Positions 10,234 through 18,776 of a stretch of DNA of 53,631 nucleotides are shown here, one piece after another. This DNA is from Prevotella sp. (GTDB taxonomy: Bacteria; Bacteroidota; Bacteroidia; Bacteroidales; Bacteroidaceae). The first letter of the stretch is position 1; each line of letters begins with the position of its first letter. The position numbers were made by a program, and so were the translations under genes. Below the pieces are notes generated by a model. The model was not told the origin of the DNA, ran no database searches, and saw only the letters and a list, made by a program, of their open reading frames with translations. The stretch covers positions 1 to 53,631 of the forward strand of contig JAFVGI010000013.1 in the NCBI GenBank assembly GCA_017475005.1. The letters are read 5' to 3'.

Positions 10234-11145
10234 TTACTGCCAAGCTAATGCAGATGCTCCTAATACGGCAGCATCGGCATCTTTCATTGTAGAAAGAAGT
10301 ATCTTCACCTTTCCTTTAAAGATAGGCATTATAGCCTCTTCCATTGCCTCTTTTGTATATTTCACGATGAAATCGCCGGCTTTGGCAAGTCCTCCAAAGA
10401 GAACAAATGCCTCAGGGCTTGAGAAGACAACCATATCTGCTAATGCTCTTCCAAGACGAGTGCCTGTCTCTTTAAAGATGTCAATAGCTGTTTCGTCACC
10501 CTTTACGGCAGCATCATAAATATCTTTTGAGGTAAGGAAAGGAGTGTTTCTCTCTTTTGCGGTCCTTACTATGCCTGTAGCAGAACAGTATGTTTCAAGG
10601 CATCCTCTTCTGCCACAGCCGCATAGACGACCATTACGTTCTATTATGACATGTCCCAATTCACCGGCAAAACCATCATGACCATATACTAGTTGTCCAT
10701 TGATGACAATACCTGAGCCAACACCTGTGCCAAGTGTTATCATGATGAAATTGTCCATGCCTTTTGCAACACCATACATCTTTTCGCCCAAAGCAGCAGC
10801 ATTGGCATCATTAGTAATGGTTACAGGAATGTTGAGTTCTTTGCGGAACATCTCTGCAAGGGGAACTTTGTCCTGCTTCCAAGGAAGGTTGGGGGCCTTC
10901 TCTATATTGCCGGTATAGTAGTTGGCATTGGGTGCTCCTATTCCTAAACCGACGATATCATCGATGGAAACATCGTTTTTAGCAATAAGGTCTTTCGCCA
11001 TCTTACTGACTGTCTTCACATATTCCTCCAAAACGGGAAGCGATTGTGTCTTTACAGAGTCAGTGCCGAGAACATTACCTTCTTTGTCAACCAACCCTAC
11101 AACAGTATTGGTTCCTCCAATGTCTATGCCAAGTGCGTACTTCAT
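10234..11145 (-). CDS. ROK-family sugar kinase
   Basis: A cytoplasmic sugar kinase of 303 residues. It has the N-terminal phosphate-binding motif DIGGTNTVVGLVD, the sugar-binding block ITNDANAAALGE, the second nucleotide motif TLGTGVGSGIVING, and the ROK zinc site GHVIIERNGRLCGCGRRGC. The family phosphorylates glucose, fructose, N-acetylmannosamine and similar hexoses. It is the last gene of a hexuronate operon behind uxuA (27 bp gap), so it may phosphorylate a pathway intermediate, but sequence alone fits glucokinase equally well. It converges on the heparinase-like gene with only 8 bp between stop codons. Confidence 0.92.
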   Translation of the reverse strand: MKYALGIDIGGTNTVVGLVDKEGNVLGTDSVKTQSLPVLEEYVKTVSKMAKDLIAKNDVSIDDIVGLGIGAPNANYYTGNIEKAPNLPWKQDKVPLAEMFRKELNIPVTITNDANAAALGEKMYGVAKGMDNFIMITLGTGVGSGIVINGQLVYGHDGFAGELGHVIIERNGRLCGCGRRGCLETYCSATGIVRTAKERNTPFLTSKDIYDAAVKGDETAIDIFKETGTRLGRALADMVVFSSPEAFVLFGGLAKAGDFIVKYTKEAMEEAIMPIFKGKVKILLSTMKDADAAVLGASALAWQ

Positions 11146-11172
11146 ACTTAAAATAATGTAGAGTGTGTCTTT

Positions 11173-12456
11173 TTAATCTTCAAAGAAACCTGGCTGTACG
11201 TATTTTATGCCTAATTCCTTGTCAACAGTCGCGAGAATACCTTCTACTTGAGCCAAGCCAAACATTCTGCCCAAGAAAGAGTAACCAGCATTATAGCCCT
11301 TGTCTTCGTCACCCAGCATAGTCATGCCATGATCTACGCGCATTGGGAGATCCTGTGTTGTAGGCTTGCGGATTTGCTTTCTGCGCTGCTCCTCCTTTTC
11401 AAAAATACGAGCCAGTTCTACGAGGTCTGCACGTCCTCCCAGGTGGCTTGCTTCTGTAAAGTCGCCGTTAGGGAAGATGTGGCAAGAGCGTAAATGTACA
11501 AAGTGTGTACGCTCGTGATATTTCTCTGCAAGATAGGTGATGTCATTGTGTCCACCTGCAGAGAGACTGCCAGCACAGAAGGTCAAGCCGTTATGTACGT
11601 TTGGAACGGCATCAAGGAATGTCTGTATGTCGCTGTCGCAGTTGAGAATACGAGGTAATCCGAGGATTGGGAAAGGAGGATCATCAGGATGTATGCACAT
11701 ATCGATGTCATATTCATCGCATATAGGCATAATAGCTTCCAACCAAGTCTTCATGTTCCTTTGCAGGTCTTCTTTTGTAACACCATCATATAGTGCCAGC
11801 AGTTCGCGGAATAGTTCTAGAGGTTTTTCGTCGCCCTCCTTGAAGTTTCCGGCTACGAAGCCTTGCGTCTTTATGACGATGTCGTCAACTAACTGGAAGT
11901 CTTTCTCTGGTGTCTGCTGTGCCTTGAAAGCCTCTATCTCTGCCATCAGGTCGCGGCCTGCTATAGCCTTTGAGGCATTGCTGCCGTTACCTTTTGCTAT
12001 TGCTTCCCATTCCTCCTTAGCACCTTTGCGCTGAAGGAGGTAGATGTCGAAATACGCAAACTTAGGCCATGAGAAATACAGATTTGTTGCTCCGTTAGGG
12101 TTCTCATGATAGATATCGGTACGAGCCCAGTCAAGTACAGGCATGAAGTTATAGCAAACACAATGTATGCCTTCCTTGCCCAGATTTGTCAGAGATTCCT
12201 TATAAACCTCTATCTGCTGGTCTCTGTCCTTACCACCATATTTTATTGTTTCTGTTACAGGAAGAGATTCTACGACACTCCACTTCATGCCGTAGCTCTC
12301 AATATATTCTTTGAGATCACGAATCTTTTCGCGTGACCATACTTGTCCCAGTGGTTCATCATAGAGAGCTGTTACTATACCCTCTACTCCCAGTTGTTTC
12401 AACATGGCAAGAGTAATCTTATCATTCTTGCCAAACCAACGCCATGTTTTTACCAT
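11173..12456 (-). CDS. uxuA: Mannonate dehydratase
   Basis: UxuA converts D-mannonate to 2-keto-3-deoxy-D-gluconate in hexuronate breakdown. The 427-residue protein has the full family pattern: N-terminal MVKTWRWFG, VVESLPVTETIK, CYNFMPVLDWARTD, the metal-binding region MCIHPDDPPFPILGLPRI, FCAGSLSAGGHND, and the C-terminal MRVDHGMTMLGD. It is a TIM-barrel metalloenzyme of the xylose isomerase-like group. It lies between the SDR oxidoreductase (14 bp upstream) and the ROK kinase, in pathway order. No glucuronate isomerase (uxaC) is in the window. Confidence 0.97.
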   Translation of the reverse strand: MVKTWRWFGKNDKITLAMLKQLGVEGIVTALYDEPLGQVWSREKIRDLKEYIESYGMKWSVVESLPVTETIKYGGKDRDQQIEVYKESLTNLGKEGIHCVCYNFMPVLDWARTDIYHENPNGATNLYFSWPKFAYFDIYLLQRKGAKEEWEAIAKGNGSNASKAIAGRDLMAEIEAFKAQQTPEKDFQLVDDIVIKTQGFVAGNFKEGDEKPLELFRELLALYDGVTKEDLQRNMKTWLEAIMPICDEYDIDMCIHPDDPPFPILGLPRILNCDSDIQTFLDAVPNVHNGLTFCAGSLSAGGHNDITYLAEKYHERTHFVHLRSCHIFPNGDFTEASHLGGRADLVELARIFEKEEQRRKQIRKPTTQDLPMRVDHGMTMLGDEDKGYNAGYSFLGRMFGLAQVEGILATVDKELGIKYVQPGFFED

Positions 12457-12470
12457 AGTTTGAATTTAAA

Positions 12471-13283
12471 TTACATTGCAAAAGTATTGAAACCACCATC
12501 AACGACTGCGACAGTACCTGTTACGAATTTTGCAGCGTCAGACATCAGATAGTGTATTGTACCACAGAGTTCTTCTGGTTCACCCATTCGGCCAAATGGT
12601 GTCTGGCGAACTACATCCTGACCTCTCTGTGTGTATGTGCCGTCAGGATTGGTGAGCAGAGCACGATTCTGTTCTGTAATGAAGAAACCTGGAGCAATAG
12701 CATTAACGCGTATTCCTTCACCAAATTTCTTAGCACATTCAGTAGCCATATATGCTGTGAAGTTAGAAATACCTGCCTTAGCAGCAGCATATCCGCAAAC
12801 GCGGGTCATAGGACGGAAAGCTGCCATAGAAGAGAAGTTGATGATGCTTCCCTTGCCAGCTTCTACCATAGGCTTGAGGAATATCTGTGTGGGAATGACA
12901 GTTCCTGTGAGGTTGAGATTCAATACAGTCTGGAAAGCCTCTGTCTGCAAATCGAAGAAATTCTGGTCTGGAGTGATTGTTGCACCAGCCATATTTCCTC
13001 CGGCAGCATTGAGCAGAGTATCTACCTTGCCGTATTTTCCTACGATATAATCGCATGCCTGCTGAATGTTTTCTTTGTTCATAACATCCATCTTGACAAA
13101 TTCGCAGACACCACCGGCTACTGTGATATCACCTACAATCTGTTTTCCAACGTCTTCTTTACGTCCTCCGATGATAACTTTTGCACCTTCAAGAGCGAGA
13201 TATTTTGCGATACTGCGGCCTAATACGCCAGTTCCACCTGTGATGACTACAACGTAGTCCTTGATGTTAAATAGATTGTTCAT
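12471..13283 (-). CDS. uxuB: SDR-family D-mannonate oxidoreductase (fructuronate reductase)
   Basis: A short-chain dehydrogenase/reductase of 270 residues. The cofactor site is VVVITGGTGVLGRSIAKYL, with NAAGG after it; the catalytic residues are Ser in INFSSMAAF and the YAAAK motif (Tyr, Lys). The SDR type of UxuB, as in Bacillus YjmF, interconverts D-fructuronate and D-mannonate with NAD(H). The position directly before uxuA supports that role over a generic SDR such as gluconate 5-dehydrogenase, which remains the main alternative. It is the first gene of the operon; a TATCTTTG -7 box lies 47 bp upstream on the minus strand. Confidence 0.87.
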   Translation of the reverse strand: MNNLFNIKDYVVVITGGTGVLGRSIAKYLALEGAKVIIGGRKEDVGKQIVGDITVAGGVCEFVKMDVMNKENIQQACDYIVGKYGKVDTLLNAAGGNMAGATITPDQNFFDLQTEAFQTVLNLNLTGTVIPTQIFLKPMVEAGKGSIINFSSMAAFRPMTRVCGYAAAKAGISNFTAYMATECAKKFGEGIRVNAIAPGFFITEQNRALLTNPDGTYTQRGQDVVRQTPFGRMGEPEELCGTIHYLMSDAAKFVTGTVAVVDGGFNTFAM

Positions 13284-13403
13284 AGTCTTTCTTTTAGGAA
13301 AATAAAATCGTTTTTTTGTTGTATGAATGCAAAGATACTTCTTTTTTTTCAGAAAACGATAGAATGGCTGAAAAATTAACAGAAATAAAAACTATTTGTA
13401 ATA
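13284..13403 (-). promoter_or_regulatory. Intergenic region with promoter of the uxuB-uxuA-ROK operon
   Basis: On the minus strand a TATCTTTG box (plus-strand caaagata at 13330-13337) precedes the SDR gene, with a leader of about 40 nt. No clear TTTG lies at the -33 position, so the operon may need an activator. The rest is AT-rich, with no other feature seen. Confidence 0.55.
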
Positions 13404-13976
13404 TTACAAGAATAATATGCTGTCAGGTCCTTCGTTGAAGAGCAAATCTAAGACAGAAAGGTGCGGAATGAAACCATGACGCTTTTGGAAAGTCTGGTAA
13501 TATTGTTTTGCCTCTGTATTGTCGGATGGTTTTTGAAAAGTCTTCTGCCTTAGGATATCATCCCCACCCAGTAGTTCTATCATTTTCTTTGTGATGGCAA
13601 GGTTATAATCTGCCAAAAGTTCCCATTTCTCCGAGAAGAACGGCTTTATATCATCAGCATAGTAGTCGAAAAACGGTGACATTCCGTAGGCAGAAGATAA
13701 AGCATTCCAATGAAGATGTCTCCAGTTTCCGTGGTCACTGATAAGGATGTCTCCCGTGGTGATGTTGTTATTTTCTTTTGTAGGAACAGAAACTGGAACG
13801 GTAAGCATCTGAGTGCCGTTGGCAGTAGCAATCATGCAGCGGTTGCGTTCTGTCTGTTTCTGCCATCGCTCACTATTGTCAATGATGTTTTCTAAAACTT
13901 CTGTCGTACCATAATCCTGCAAGGTCGCAAGAAGTTCACTATACCACTTTATATTTCCGAAATATGTGGTGTGCAT
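13404..13976 (-). CDS. WbqC-like family protein
   Basis: A 190-residue cytoplasmic protein of the WbqC-like family. Family features visible are the N-terminal YFGNIKWYSELL, the block WQKQTERNRCMIATANG followed by VPV, and WRHLHWNALSSAYGMSPFF near the middle. WbqC proteins occur in O-antigen clusters, but their reaction is not established. The start overlaps the end of the CPBP protease gene by 28 bp, so the gene is translated as the last member of a four-gene minus-strand operon. No catalytic residues can be assigned. Confidence 0.85.
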   Translation of the reverse strand: MHTTYFGNIKWYSELLATLQDYGTTEVLENIIDNSERWQKQTERNRCMIATANGTQMLTVPVSVPTKENNNITTGDILISDHGNWRHLHWNALSSAYGMSPFFDYYADDIKPFFSEKWELLADYNLAITKKMIELLGGDDILRQKTFQKPSDNTEAKQYYQTFQKRHGFIPHLSVLDLLFNEGPDSILFL

Positions 13977-14761
13977 CGTTTTGTCTTTATAAGTTGGTAT
14001 AATGAGGGAAGAGCGATGAAGAGTGATGCTATTATAGCTTGCGCAACAGCGAGTTGATTGCCGTGGAAATAATCTGCTATCTTAGCGTCAATAGGTATTG
14101 TGGGGAACAAATTCAGCATGACATATGCAAAACTGTTGTTTATCCAATGTACGATTGTTCCTGGAACAATGCTGCCAGTTTTTACGAAAATCCATCCTAA
14201 GAAGATTCCGAACGCAAGGGCTGCTGGTATCTGTGCTGGATTGGCATGAACGGCAGCAAAGAGTATTGAAGAGATGATAATAGCATACCATTCTGAGGAA
14301 ACATTACTCTTGCCTTTTTCTTTCCACCATTTTGCTATAGCCCTTATGATGGCACCTCTGAATATAATCTCTTCGGCAAGTGGTGCCAGCACGCAGATTA
14401 CAAAATATCCTTCTCTGCTCTTTAGCATTTCTGCAAGAGTTTCTCCGATGATGTCTTTACGCAATGTTTCGGGGATGAATTCCTGTGCCCATGTTATCGG
14501 TATGATGGCACCAATGGCAAAAAGTGCGGACCATATCAGGGTAGCCCATGGTTTTGTGCGTAAGTATGTCCGGTTTACGGGACACCATTTTAGGGTGGTG
14601 AAAAGGATTATGACAAAGATGGAACATGTTGCGGAACTGATGAGCAGTAACGTCGAAGAATCAGTACAGGGAAACCATAATTTTGATATTGTGTTGGCAG
14701 CATAACCTGTAAGTAGTTGTGCTGCAACGAAAACAAAAAGGTATAAAATGGTTTTTTTCAT
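13949..14761 (-). CDS. CPBP-family intramembrane glutamic endopeptidase
   Basis: A polytopic membrane protein of 270 residues with about seven or eight hydrophobic segments. The CPBP (ABI/CAAX-like) motifs are present: EEIIFRG with the paired glutamates, the following R, then FAAVHANPAQIPAAL and GSIVPGTIVHWINNSFA supplying the His and Asn residues. Homologues are intramembrane proteases; the substrate here is unknown. The ATG overlaps the stop of the HAD-RibF gene by 4 bp, and the 3' end overlaps the WbqC-like gene. Confidence 0.92.
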   Translation of the reverse strand: MKKTILYLFVFVAAQLLTGYAANTISKLWFPCTDSSTLLLISSATCSIFVIILFTTLKWCPVNRTYLRTKPWATLIWSALFAIGAIIPITWAQEFIPETLRKDIIGETLAEMLKSREGYFVICVLAPLAEEIIFRGAIIRAIAKWWKEKGKSNVSSEWYAIIISSILFAAVHANPAQIPAALAFGIFLGWIFVKTGSIVPGTIVHWINNSFAYVMLNLFPTIPIDAKIADYFHGNQLAVAQAIIASLFIALPSLYQLIKTKRCTPHISEI

Positions 14762-16230
14762 ATTCCTTCTATGTCCTTTTTTATTTGTTCCATAAGTTCC
14801 TGGGGCGATGAAAAAGGTCTCTCTTCCCTTATGTATCTCTCGAATTCTACGGTAATCTCTTTGTCATACAGGTCTTCGTTGAAATCGAGGATATGTGTCT
14901 CTATTGTCAGACGATGTCCGTCAAAAGTAGGGCGGGTGCCGATATTTGTCATTGCCTTGTGGTCTCCTACTCTGGTAGCATAAACCCCGTTGGGAGGCAG
15001 TAGCTGGTCTTCCTGGGGTATGATATTGGCAGTTGGAAAACCTATCTTCCTGCCATTCTGATGACCTTTGACAACGTTGCCTGTTATTGAGAATCTGCGT
15101 CCCAGACTTTCGTTTGCTGCCTCGATGTCTCCGCTGAGCAGCTGACGTCTTACTACGGAAGAGGAGACATGCTTGTTCGAATCCTCCCTCGGTGTGGCCT
15201 GAACTACCTCTATGCCAATCTCTTTTCCATATCTCTGGTAGTCTTCAAAGGTCTCTTCTTTTCCTTCTTGCTTTGCACCAAACCTGTTATCATATCCCAC
15301 AACAAGAACTTTTACAGCCATTACATCGTGAAGCATCTTCATAAAGTCGTATGCTGTGATTTTTGAGAAATTCTCGTTGAAAGGCATAATGGCAACGCAG
15401 TCAAGTCCTGTCTTCAGGAGTTGGCGTTCTTTCTCCTTCAGTGTGGTTATATACTTTGGTATAAACGAAGTGTTAAAGAGGGCTTTGGGGTGGCGGTCAA
15501 ACGTAATAGCCATCGTGGACAATGGGGTAGGGTTGCTTGACGCCACCTTTTTCAGTTGGTCGATGATGTGTTGATGCCCCAAGTGTATTCCGTCAAAGTT
15601 TCCTATTATGGCTGCCTTTGGCTGCGTCCAGGCATTTCCGCTGGGGTCATGAATAGTCTTAATGCCTAACGAGATGGCTCCGATGCTATTGGTCAGGCTG
15701 TCATCAACAAAGAAGATGTTGTCTGCTGACACGCCTGTCTTTTCAATGACTTCTTCATAAACTCTTCGGTCTGGCTTTATCATTCCAAGGTCGCATGAAA
15801 GGAAGATATTGTCGAAGTAATCTTCTGCTTTTCTGCCGTCGGCGCTGAAGAATTTCTTTGAATGCTCCCAGTGAATCCAATTGGTATTCGACAACAGGGC
15901 TGTCTTGTATCCTAATGTATCATGAAAATGCTGTATGAGGCGCAGCTTCTCCAGTGGAATGCCGGTAAGCAACTCATTCCATGCCCAGCATATCTCCTCA
16001 TCAGTAGCGTTGCTGCCGCTTTTCTCGCGTGCCTCCTGACAGAAATTCTTGTTGGAACCACCTAATTCTATCTCGTGAAAAAGGTCTTCGCTCCTGTGTT
16101 CGTCAACATAACTGGCAATCTCTCCACACCCTATCTTCCTCAGGGCACGGATGCAACGCTGTTTGTCGAGATTTACGATAACAGCTCCAAAGTCAAAGAG
16201 CAGGAGTTTACAAGAGTGATTGGATGGCAC
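14758..16230 (-). CDS. ribF: HAD phosphatase / riboflavin kinase-FAD synthetase fusion
   Basis: One open frame of 490 residues joins two enzymes. Residues 1 to about 203 are a HAD hydrolase of the YihX type: FDFGAVIVNLD (nucleophile Asp13, with Gly in place of the second Asp as in YihX), LLSNTNWIHW, LGMIKPDRRVYEEV and FFVDDSLTN. Residues 204-490 are complete RibF: IGNFDGIHLGH (adenylyltransferase HxGH), GRKIGFPTAN and NIGTRPTFDG, plus ETHILDF, the riboflavin kinase region. RibF makes FMN and FAD from riboflavin. The HAD part could hydrolyse a flavin or ribityl phosphate, by analogy with plant FMN hydrolase/riboflavin kinase, but this is inference. It overlaps the TlpA-like gene by 23 bp and the CPBP gene by 4 bp. 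RibF alone is usually about 310 residues. Confidence 0.93.
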   Translation of the reverse strand: MPSNHSCKLLLFDFGAVIVNLDKQRCIRALRKIGCGEIASYVDEHRSEDLFHEIELGGSNKNFCQEAREKSGSNATDEEICWAWNELLTGIPLEKLRLIQHFHDTLGYKTALLSNTNWIHWEHSKKFFSADGRKAEDYFDNIFLSCDLGMIKPDRRVYEEVIEKTGVSADNIFFVDDSLTNSIGAISLGIKTIHDPSGNAWTQPKAAIIGNFDGIHLGHQHIIDQLKKVASSNPTPLSTMAITFDRHPKALFNTSFIPKYITTLKEKERQLLKTGLDCVAIMPFNENFSKITAYDFMKMLHDVMAVKVLVVGYDNRFGAKQEGKEETFEDYQRYGKEIGIEVVQATPREDSNKHVSSSVVRRQLLSGDIEAANESLGRRFSITGNVVKGHQNGRKIGFPTANIIPQEDQLLPPNGVYATRVGDHKAMTNIGTRPTFDGHRLTIETHILDFNEDLYDKEITVEFERYIREERPFSSPQELMEQIKKDIEGI

Positions 16231-17395
16231 TGTTTAAATCTTTTATTTGGCTGTCGCGCTTATCAAGTGAATTATTTCTGTCAATAAGGAAGAAGGTCGG
16301 AATTTGCGACACATTGTACTTCTGTAAGTATTCGGATTCCACTCCCTCTGGGTCGTGAACACATACCCACGGCAAGGCTGCCGTCTGGGTCTTCCAGTAG
16401 TGTTCATTGTCATCGACGCTGACTTGGAAAATCTCTAATCCCTGATTATGGTATTTGTTATAGACATCACGCAGCATCATGATTCTCTGCATGGAGTTGG
16501 GCATAGAGAATGCATGGAAATCGAGCAATACCACCTTTCCTTTAAACTCTGTCAGAGAACGCCTCTTGCCTTTGTTGTCGATGAGTGGTATGTCAAAAAC
16601 AGATACTACCTGAATTTTGTCCAGGTCTATTGCCGGCCCATATTTCTTTGCTTGTTTTATGCGAAGAGCTTTCAATCCCTCAATAGCGATGTTATGCAGG
16701 TTCTCGGCTCTTTCTACCTTTTTCCCCTTTTCCTCATCATTGTAATAAGTATCCCATGCTGTTGCTACTGCCGCAAAGGTACGAATGTCCATCTCCGACT
16801 CCTGTGGCTGGAAGATATGCCTGTTGCCCAGCGTCTGGAAGAGTGCGAAATATGATGATGCAGCACTTGGGTTTTTGAAGATATAGTTGGTGCGGACATA
16901 GTCTTTGTACTGCTCTATGGTATTGTTGATGCTGTCTTCGGTCTCCTGAATGCTTATGCCATAGGCATTACTTATTGCGATGACCTTTGTCAGCAGTTGC
17001 TGCTGAAGCAAAGACAGTTCTTTTATTCTCTTACAGTCATCGCTGCCTTCGACTTCATATTTTGATGCCATAGTAGGGTAGGAGGCTGTGAATGTAACGG
17101 TTTCCGTTGAGTCGATGCTGACATTGATGATGTTGCCGGCAATGCGGAGACGATAGAATTCAGGAGCTTCGTTCCTGTCGCCGGAGAATTCAAAATCGCC
17201 GCTTTCATCGAGAACCACAGAATCCATCGTGACAGGACCTTCAAGACTCATGTGCTCAAAATAAAGTGTAGAGTCTTTGGCCTCAGTTATTGTTCCCTTA
17301 ACCTGAAACTTATTATTATTGCATGCACAAAGTACGAATACTAACAGGAAGCATAATGCTGCATGCAAAGTGTTGTGTGATTTTATATTCTTCAT
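16208..17395 (-). CDS. TlpA-like thioredoxin-fold lipoprotein lacking CxxC
   Basis: A predicted lipoprotein of 395 residues: hydrophobic signal, then lipobox LCAC with Cys25 as acylation site. Residues about 29-110 resemble the DUF4369 domain common in Bacteroidetes (FQVKGTITEAKDSTLYFE). The C-terminal part (about 262-390) is an AhpC/TlpA thioredoxin fold (KVVLLDFHAF, LEIFQVSVDD, YNVSQIPTFFLID with the cis-Pro). The active-site block reads FHAFSMPNSM, so both redox cysteines are replaced by Met298 and Ser301. It cannot be a normal disulfide reductase; a binding or structural role is more likely. It is the first gene of its operon, with a TACCTTTG box upstream. Confidence 0.88.
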   Translation of the reverse strand: MKNIKSHNTLHAALCFLLVFVLCACNNNKFQVKGTITEAKDSTLYFEHMSLEGPVTMDSVVLDESGDFEFSGDRNEAPEFYRLRIAGNIINVSIDSTETVTFTASYPTMASKYEVEGSDDCKRIKELSLLQQQLLTKVIAISNAYGISIQETEDSINNTIEQYKDYVRTNYIFKNPSAASSYFALFQTLGNRHIFQPQESEMDIRTFAAVATAWDTYYNDEEKGKKVERAENLHNIAIEGLKALRIKQAKKYGPAIDLDKIQVVSVFDIPLIDNKGKRRSLTEFKGKVVLLDFHAFSMPNSMQRIMMLRDVYNKYHNQGLEIFQVSVDDNEHYWKTQTAALPWVCVHDPEGVESEYLQKYNVSQIPTFFLIDRNNSLDKRDSQIKDLNSAIQSLL

Positions 17396-17420
17396 TACCT
17401 TATTAAGTATTTTGCGTGCG

Positions 17421-17452
17421 CAAAGGTACGATTAAGTCTTGAATAATGCAAG
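17421..17452 (-). promoter_or_regulatory. Promoter of the TlpA-RibF-CPBP-WbqC operon
   Basis: On the minus strand TACCTTTG (plus-strand caaaggta 17421-17428) lies 20 bp from CTTG (caag 17449-17452), close to the consensus. The -7 box overlaps a 14-bp palindrome, TTTGCG-TG-CGCAAA, at 17411-17424, a possible operator. Confidence 0.65.
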
Positions 17453-17498
17453 AAAAATAAGAATAATTTTTTTATTTTTCGGTATTATCGAGACGGTG

Positions 17499-17515
17499 TA
17501 CCTTCAACGAAGGTA
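17499..17515. promoter_or_regulatory. Palindrome between divergent TlpA and xerD promoters
   Basis: TACCTTC (17499-17505), AAC, GAAGGTA (17509-17515) is a perfect 7-bp inverted repeat with a 3-bp centre. It sits about 45 bp upstream of the xerD -33 box. It could be an operator or a small hairpin; no regulator can be named. Confidence 0.4.
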
Positions 17516-17559
17516 AAAGGTAATAATATTAATTCGATTATCCAAAAAAGATTGTCCGA

Positions 17560-17591
17560 TTTGGATTAAATAGGAAATTTTTATATCTTTG
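17560..17591 (+). promoter_or_regulatory. Promoter of xerD
   Basis: TTTG at 17560-17563, exactly 20 bp, then TATCTTTG at 17584-17591. Only 12 bases separate the box from the ATG at 17604, so the mRNA leader should be very short. Confidence 0.8.
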
Positions 17592-17603
17592 CAGGCAGAA
17601 AGA

Positions 17604-18518
17604 ATGAAAAATATCAAGGAAAAGTTTCGTCGCTACCTGCGTCTGCAGAAGGGTTTGTCGCCAAATACGTTGGAGGCATACCTGCATGATGTGTCGCTGC
17701 TCTTTTCGTGGGTAGCGGAGAAAGAAGGAGGGGATGCTTCTATTGATGACAAAATAAAACAGTTGAAACTTGCTGACCTTGAGGAATTCTCTGCCTCGCT
17801 GTTCGACTTGGGTATTGCTCCGTCGTCGCATGCCCGCATATTGTGCGGTGTGAGGGCTTTGTATAGGTTTCTCGAGATAGACGGTTTTATCGACCAGGAC
17901 CCTTCGGAACTGCTGGAGTCACCCATACAGGCAAAGCATCTGCCGGAAGTGCTCTCTACCGTGGAGGTCGATATGCTGAAGGCCGCCATAGACCTCAGCA
18001 AATGGGAGGGACACCGCAACCGCGCCATCATAGAGGTGCTCTTCTCGTGCGGCCTGCGTGTGTCGGAACTGGTAACCCTGAAGCTGTCGCAGGTCTATGA
18101 GGAGGAACGCTATGTGCGCGTCATGGGCAAGGGCTCCAAGGAGCGTCTCATCCCTATCTCCGAAGATGCCATCAAGGAACTGCATCTGTGGTATGACGAC
18201 CGCAATAAGATGGTAATAAAAAAAGGAGAGGAAGATTATGTCTTCCTCAACCGTCGTGGAGCCCACCTTACGCGCACCATGATACTCATTATGATAAAAC
18301 AGTATGCCAAGGATGCCGGCATAAAAAAGACCATTTCACCGCATACTTTGCGCCATTCCTTTGCCACCGCACTGCTTGAGGGCGGCTGCTCCCTGCGTGC
18401 CATTCAGGCCATGTTAGGGCACGAGAGCATCGGCACGACGGAGATATACACCCACATCGATATGACCACCCTCAGGGATGAGATAGAACATCATCATCCC
18501 AGAAATATCACGTCTTAA
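17604..18518 (+). CDS. xerD: Tyrosine recombinase XerD
   Basis: A site-specific tyrosine recombinase of 304 residues that resolves chromosome dimers at dif with XerC. The N-terminal core-binding domain (FRRYLRLQKGLSPNTLEAY) is followed by the catalytic domain with all active residues: Arg in FSCGLRVSELV, Lys in VMGKGSKERLIPI, HTLRHSFAT, and LGHESIGTTEIYTH ending in the Tyr nucleophile. The reading frame opens at a TTG (17589) inside the -7 box, so ATG 17604 must be the start. No phage, integron or transposon genes adjoin it, which argues for the housekeeping enzyme. The base composition is more GC-rich than most of the window. Confidence 0.95.
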   Translation: MKNIKEKFRRYLRLQKGLSPNTLEAYLHDVSLLFSWVAEKEGGDASIDDKIKQLKLADLEEFSASLFDLGIAPSSHARILCGVRALYRFLEIDGFIDQDPSELLESPIQAKHLPEVLSTVEVDMLKAAIDLSKWEGHRNRAIIEVLFSCGLRVSELVTLKLSQVYEEERYVRVMGKGSKERLIPISEDAIKELHLWYDDRNKMVIKKGEEDYVFLNRRGAHLTRTMILIMIKQYAKDAGIKKTISPHTLRHSFATALLEGGCSLRAIQAMLGHESIGTTEIYTHIDMTTLRDEIEHHHPRNITS

Positions 18519-18519
18519 T

Positions 18520-18613
18520 TCACTTTCCCTTCCTGAACTCCCTCGGATTCATGCCCTTCATTCTATTGAAGAATCGGGTGAAGGTTGTGGTTTCTCAGTT
18601 GCCAAAATTCCTT
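18520..18613 (-). pseudogene. Remnant of an AraC-family regulator (C-terminal HTH)
   Basis: Immediately after the xerD stop, the minus strand reads NFGN, a stop, then TTTFTRFFNRMKGMNPREF and RKGK before a TGA at 18520-18522. This matches the last helix-turn-helix of AraC-type activators (pattern TFTRxFKRxxGMTPxEYR). Further stops interrupt the frame upstream, and no start or ligand domain remains. It is therefore a decayed fragment of about 30 codons, probably left by a deletion. Confidence 0.8.
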
Positions 18614-18706
18614 CAAGTTATACATCGTCGCACAGATTCTGCTGCAAAGATAATATAAAAAAAATTGAATTTGTTTTGTTTTAGTCGGTTATTGTTTCGT
18701 TTAGAA

Positions 18707-18738
18707 TTTGGTTATATGAAAAAAAAATCGTATTTTTG
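18707..18738 (+). promoter_or_regulatory. Promoter of the small HTH-gpx-MBL unit
   Basis: TTTG at 18707-18710, exactly 20 bp, TATTTTTG at 18731-18738. The leader to the ATG at 18777 is about 33 nt. Confidence 0.8.
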
Positions 18739-18776
18739 CAACGATTTCTAAAACAACAGACTAAACAATTACAATT

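Noticed and set aside
14758-16230. Frameshift joining two separate genes (HAD and ribF)
   Set aside because: The frame is open without interruption and the linker is short and sensible, so a true fusion is more likely.
17604-18518. Integrase of a mobile element
   Set aside because: The sequence fits XerD, and no excision, transposition or phage genes or att-like direct repeats were seen beside it.
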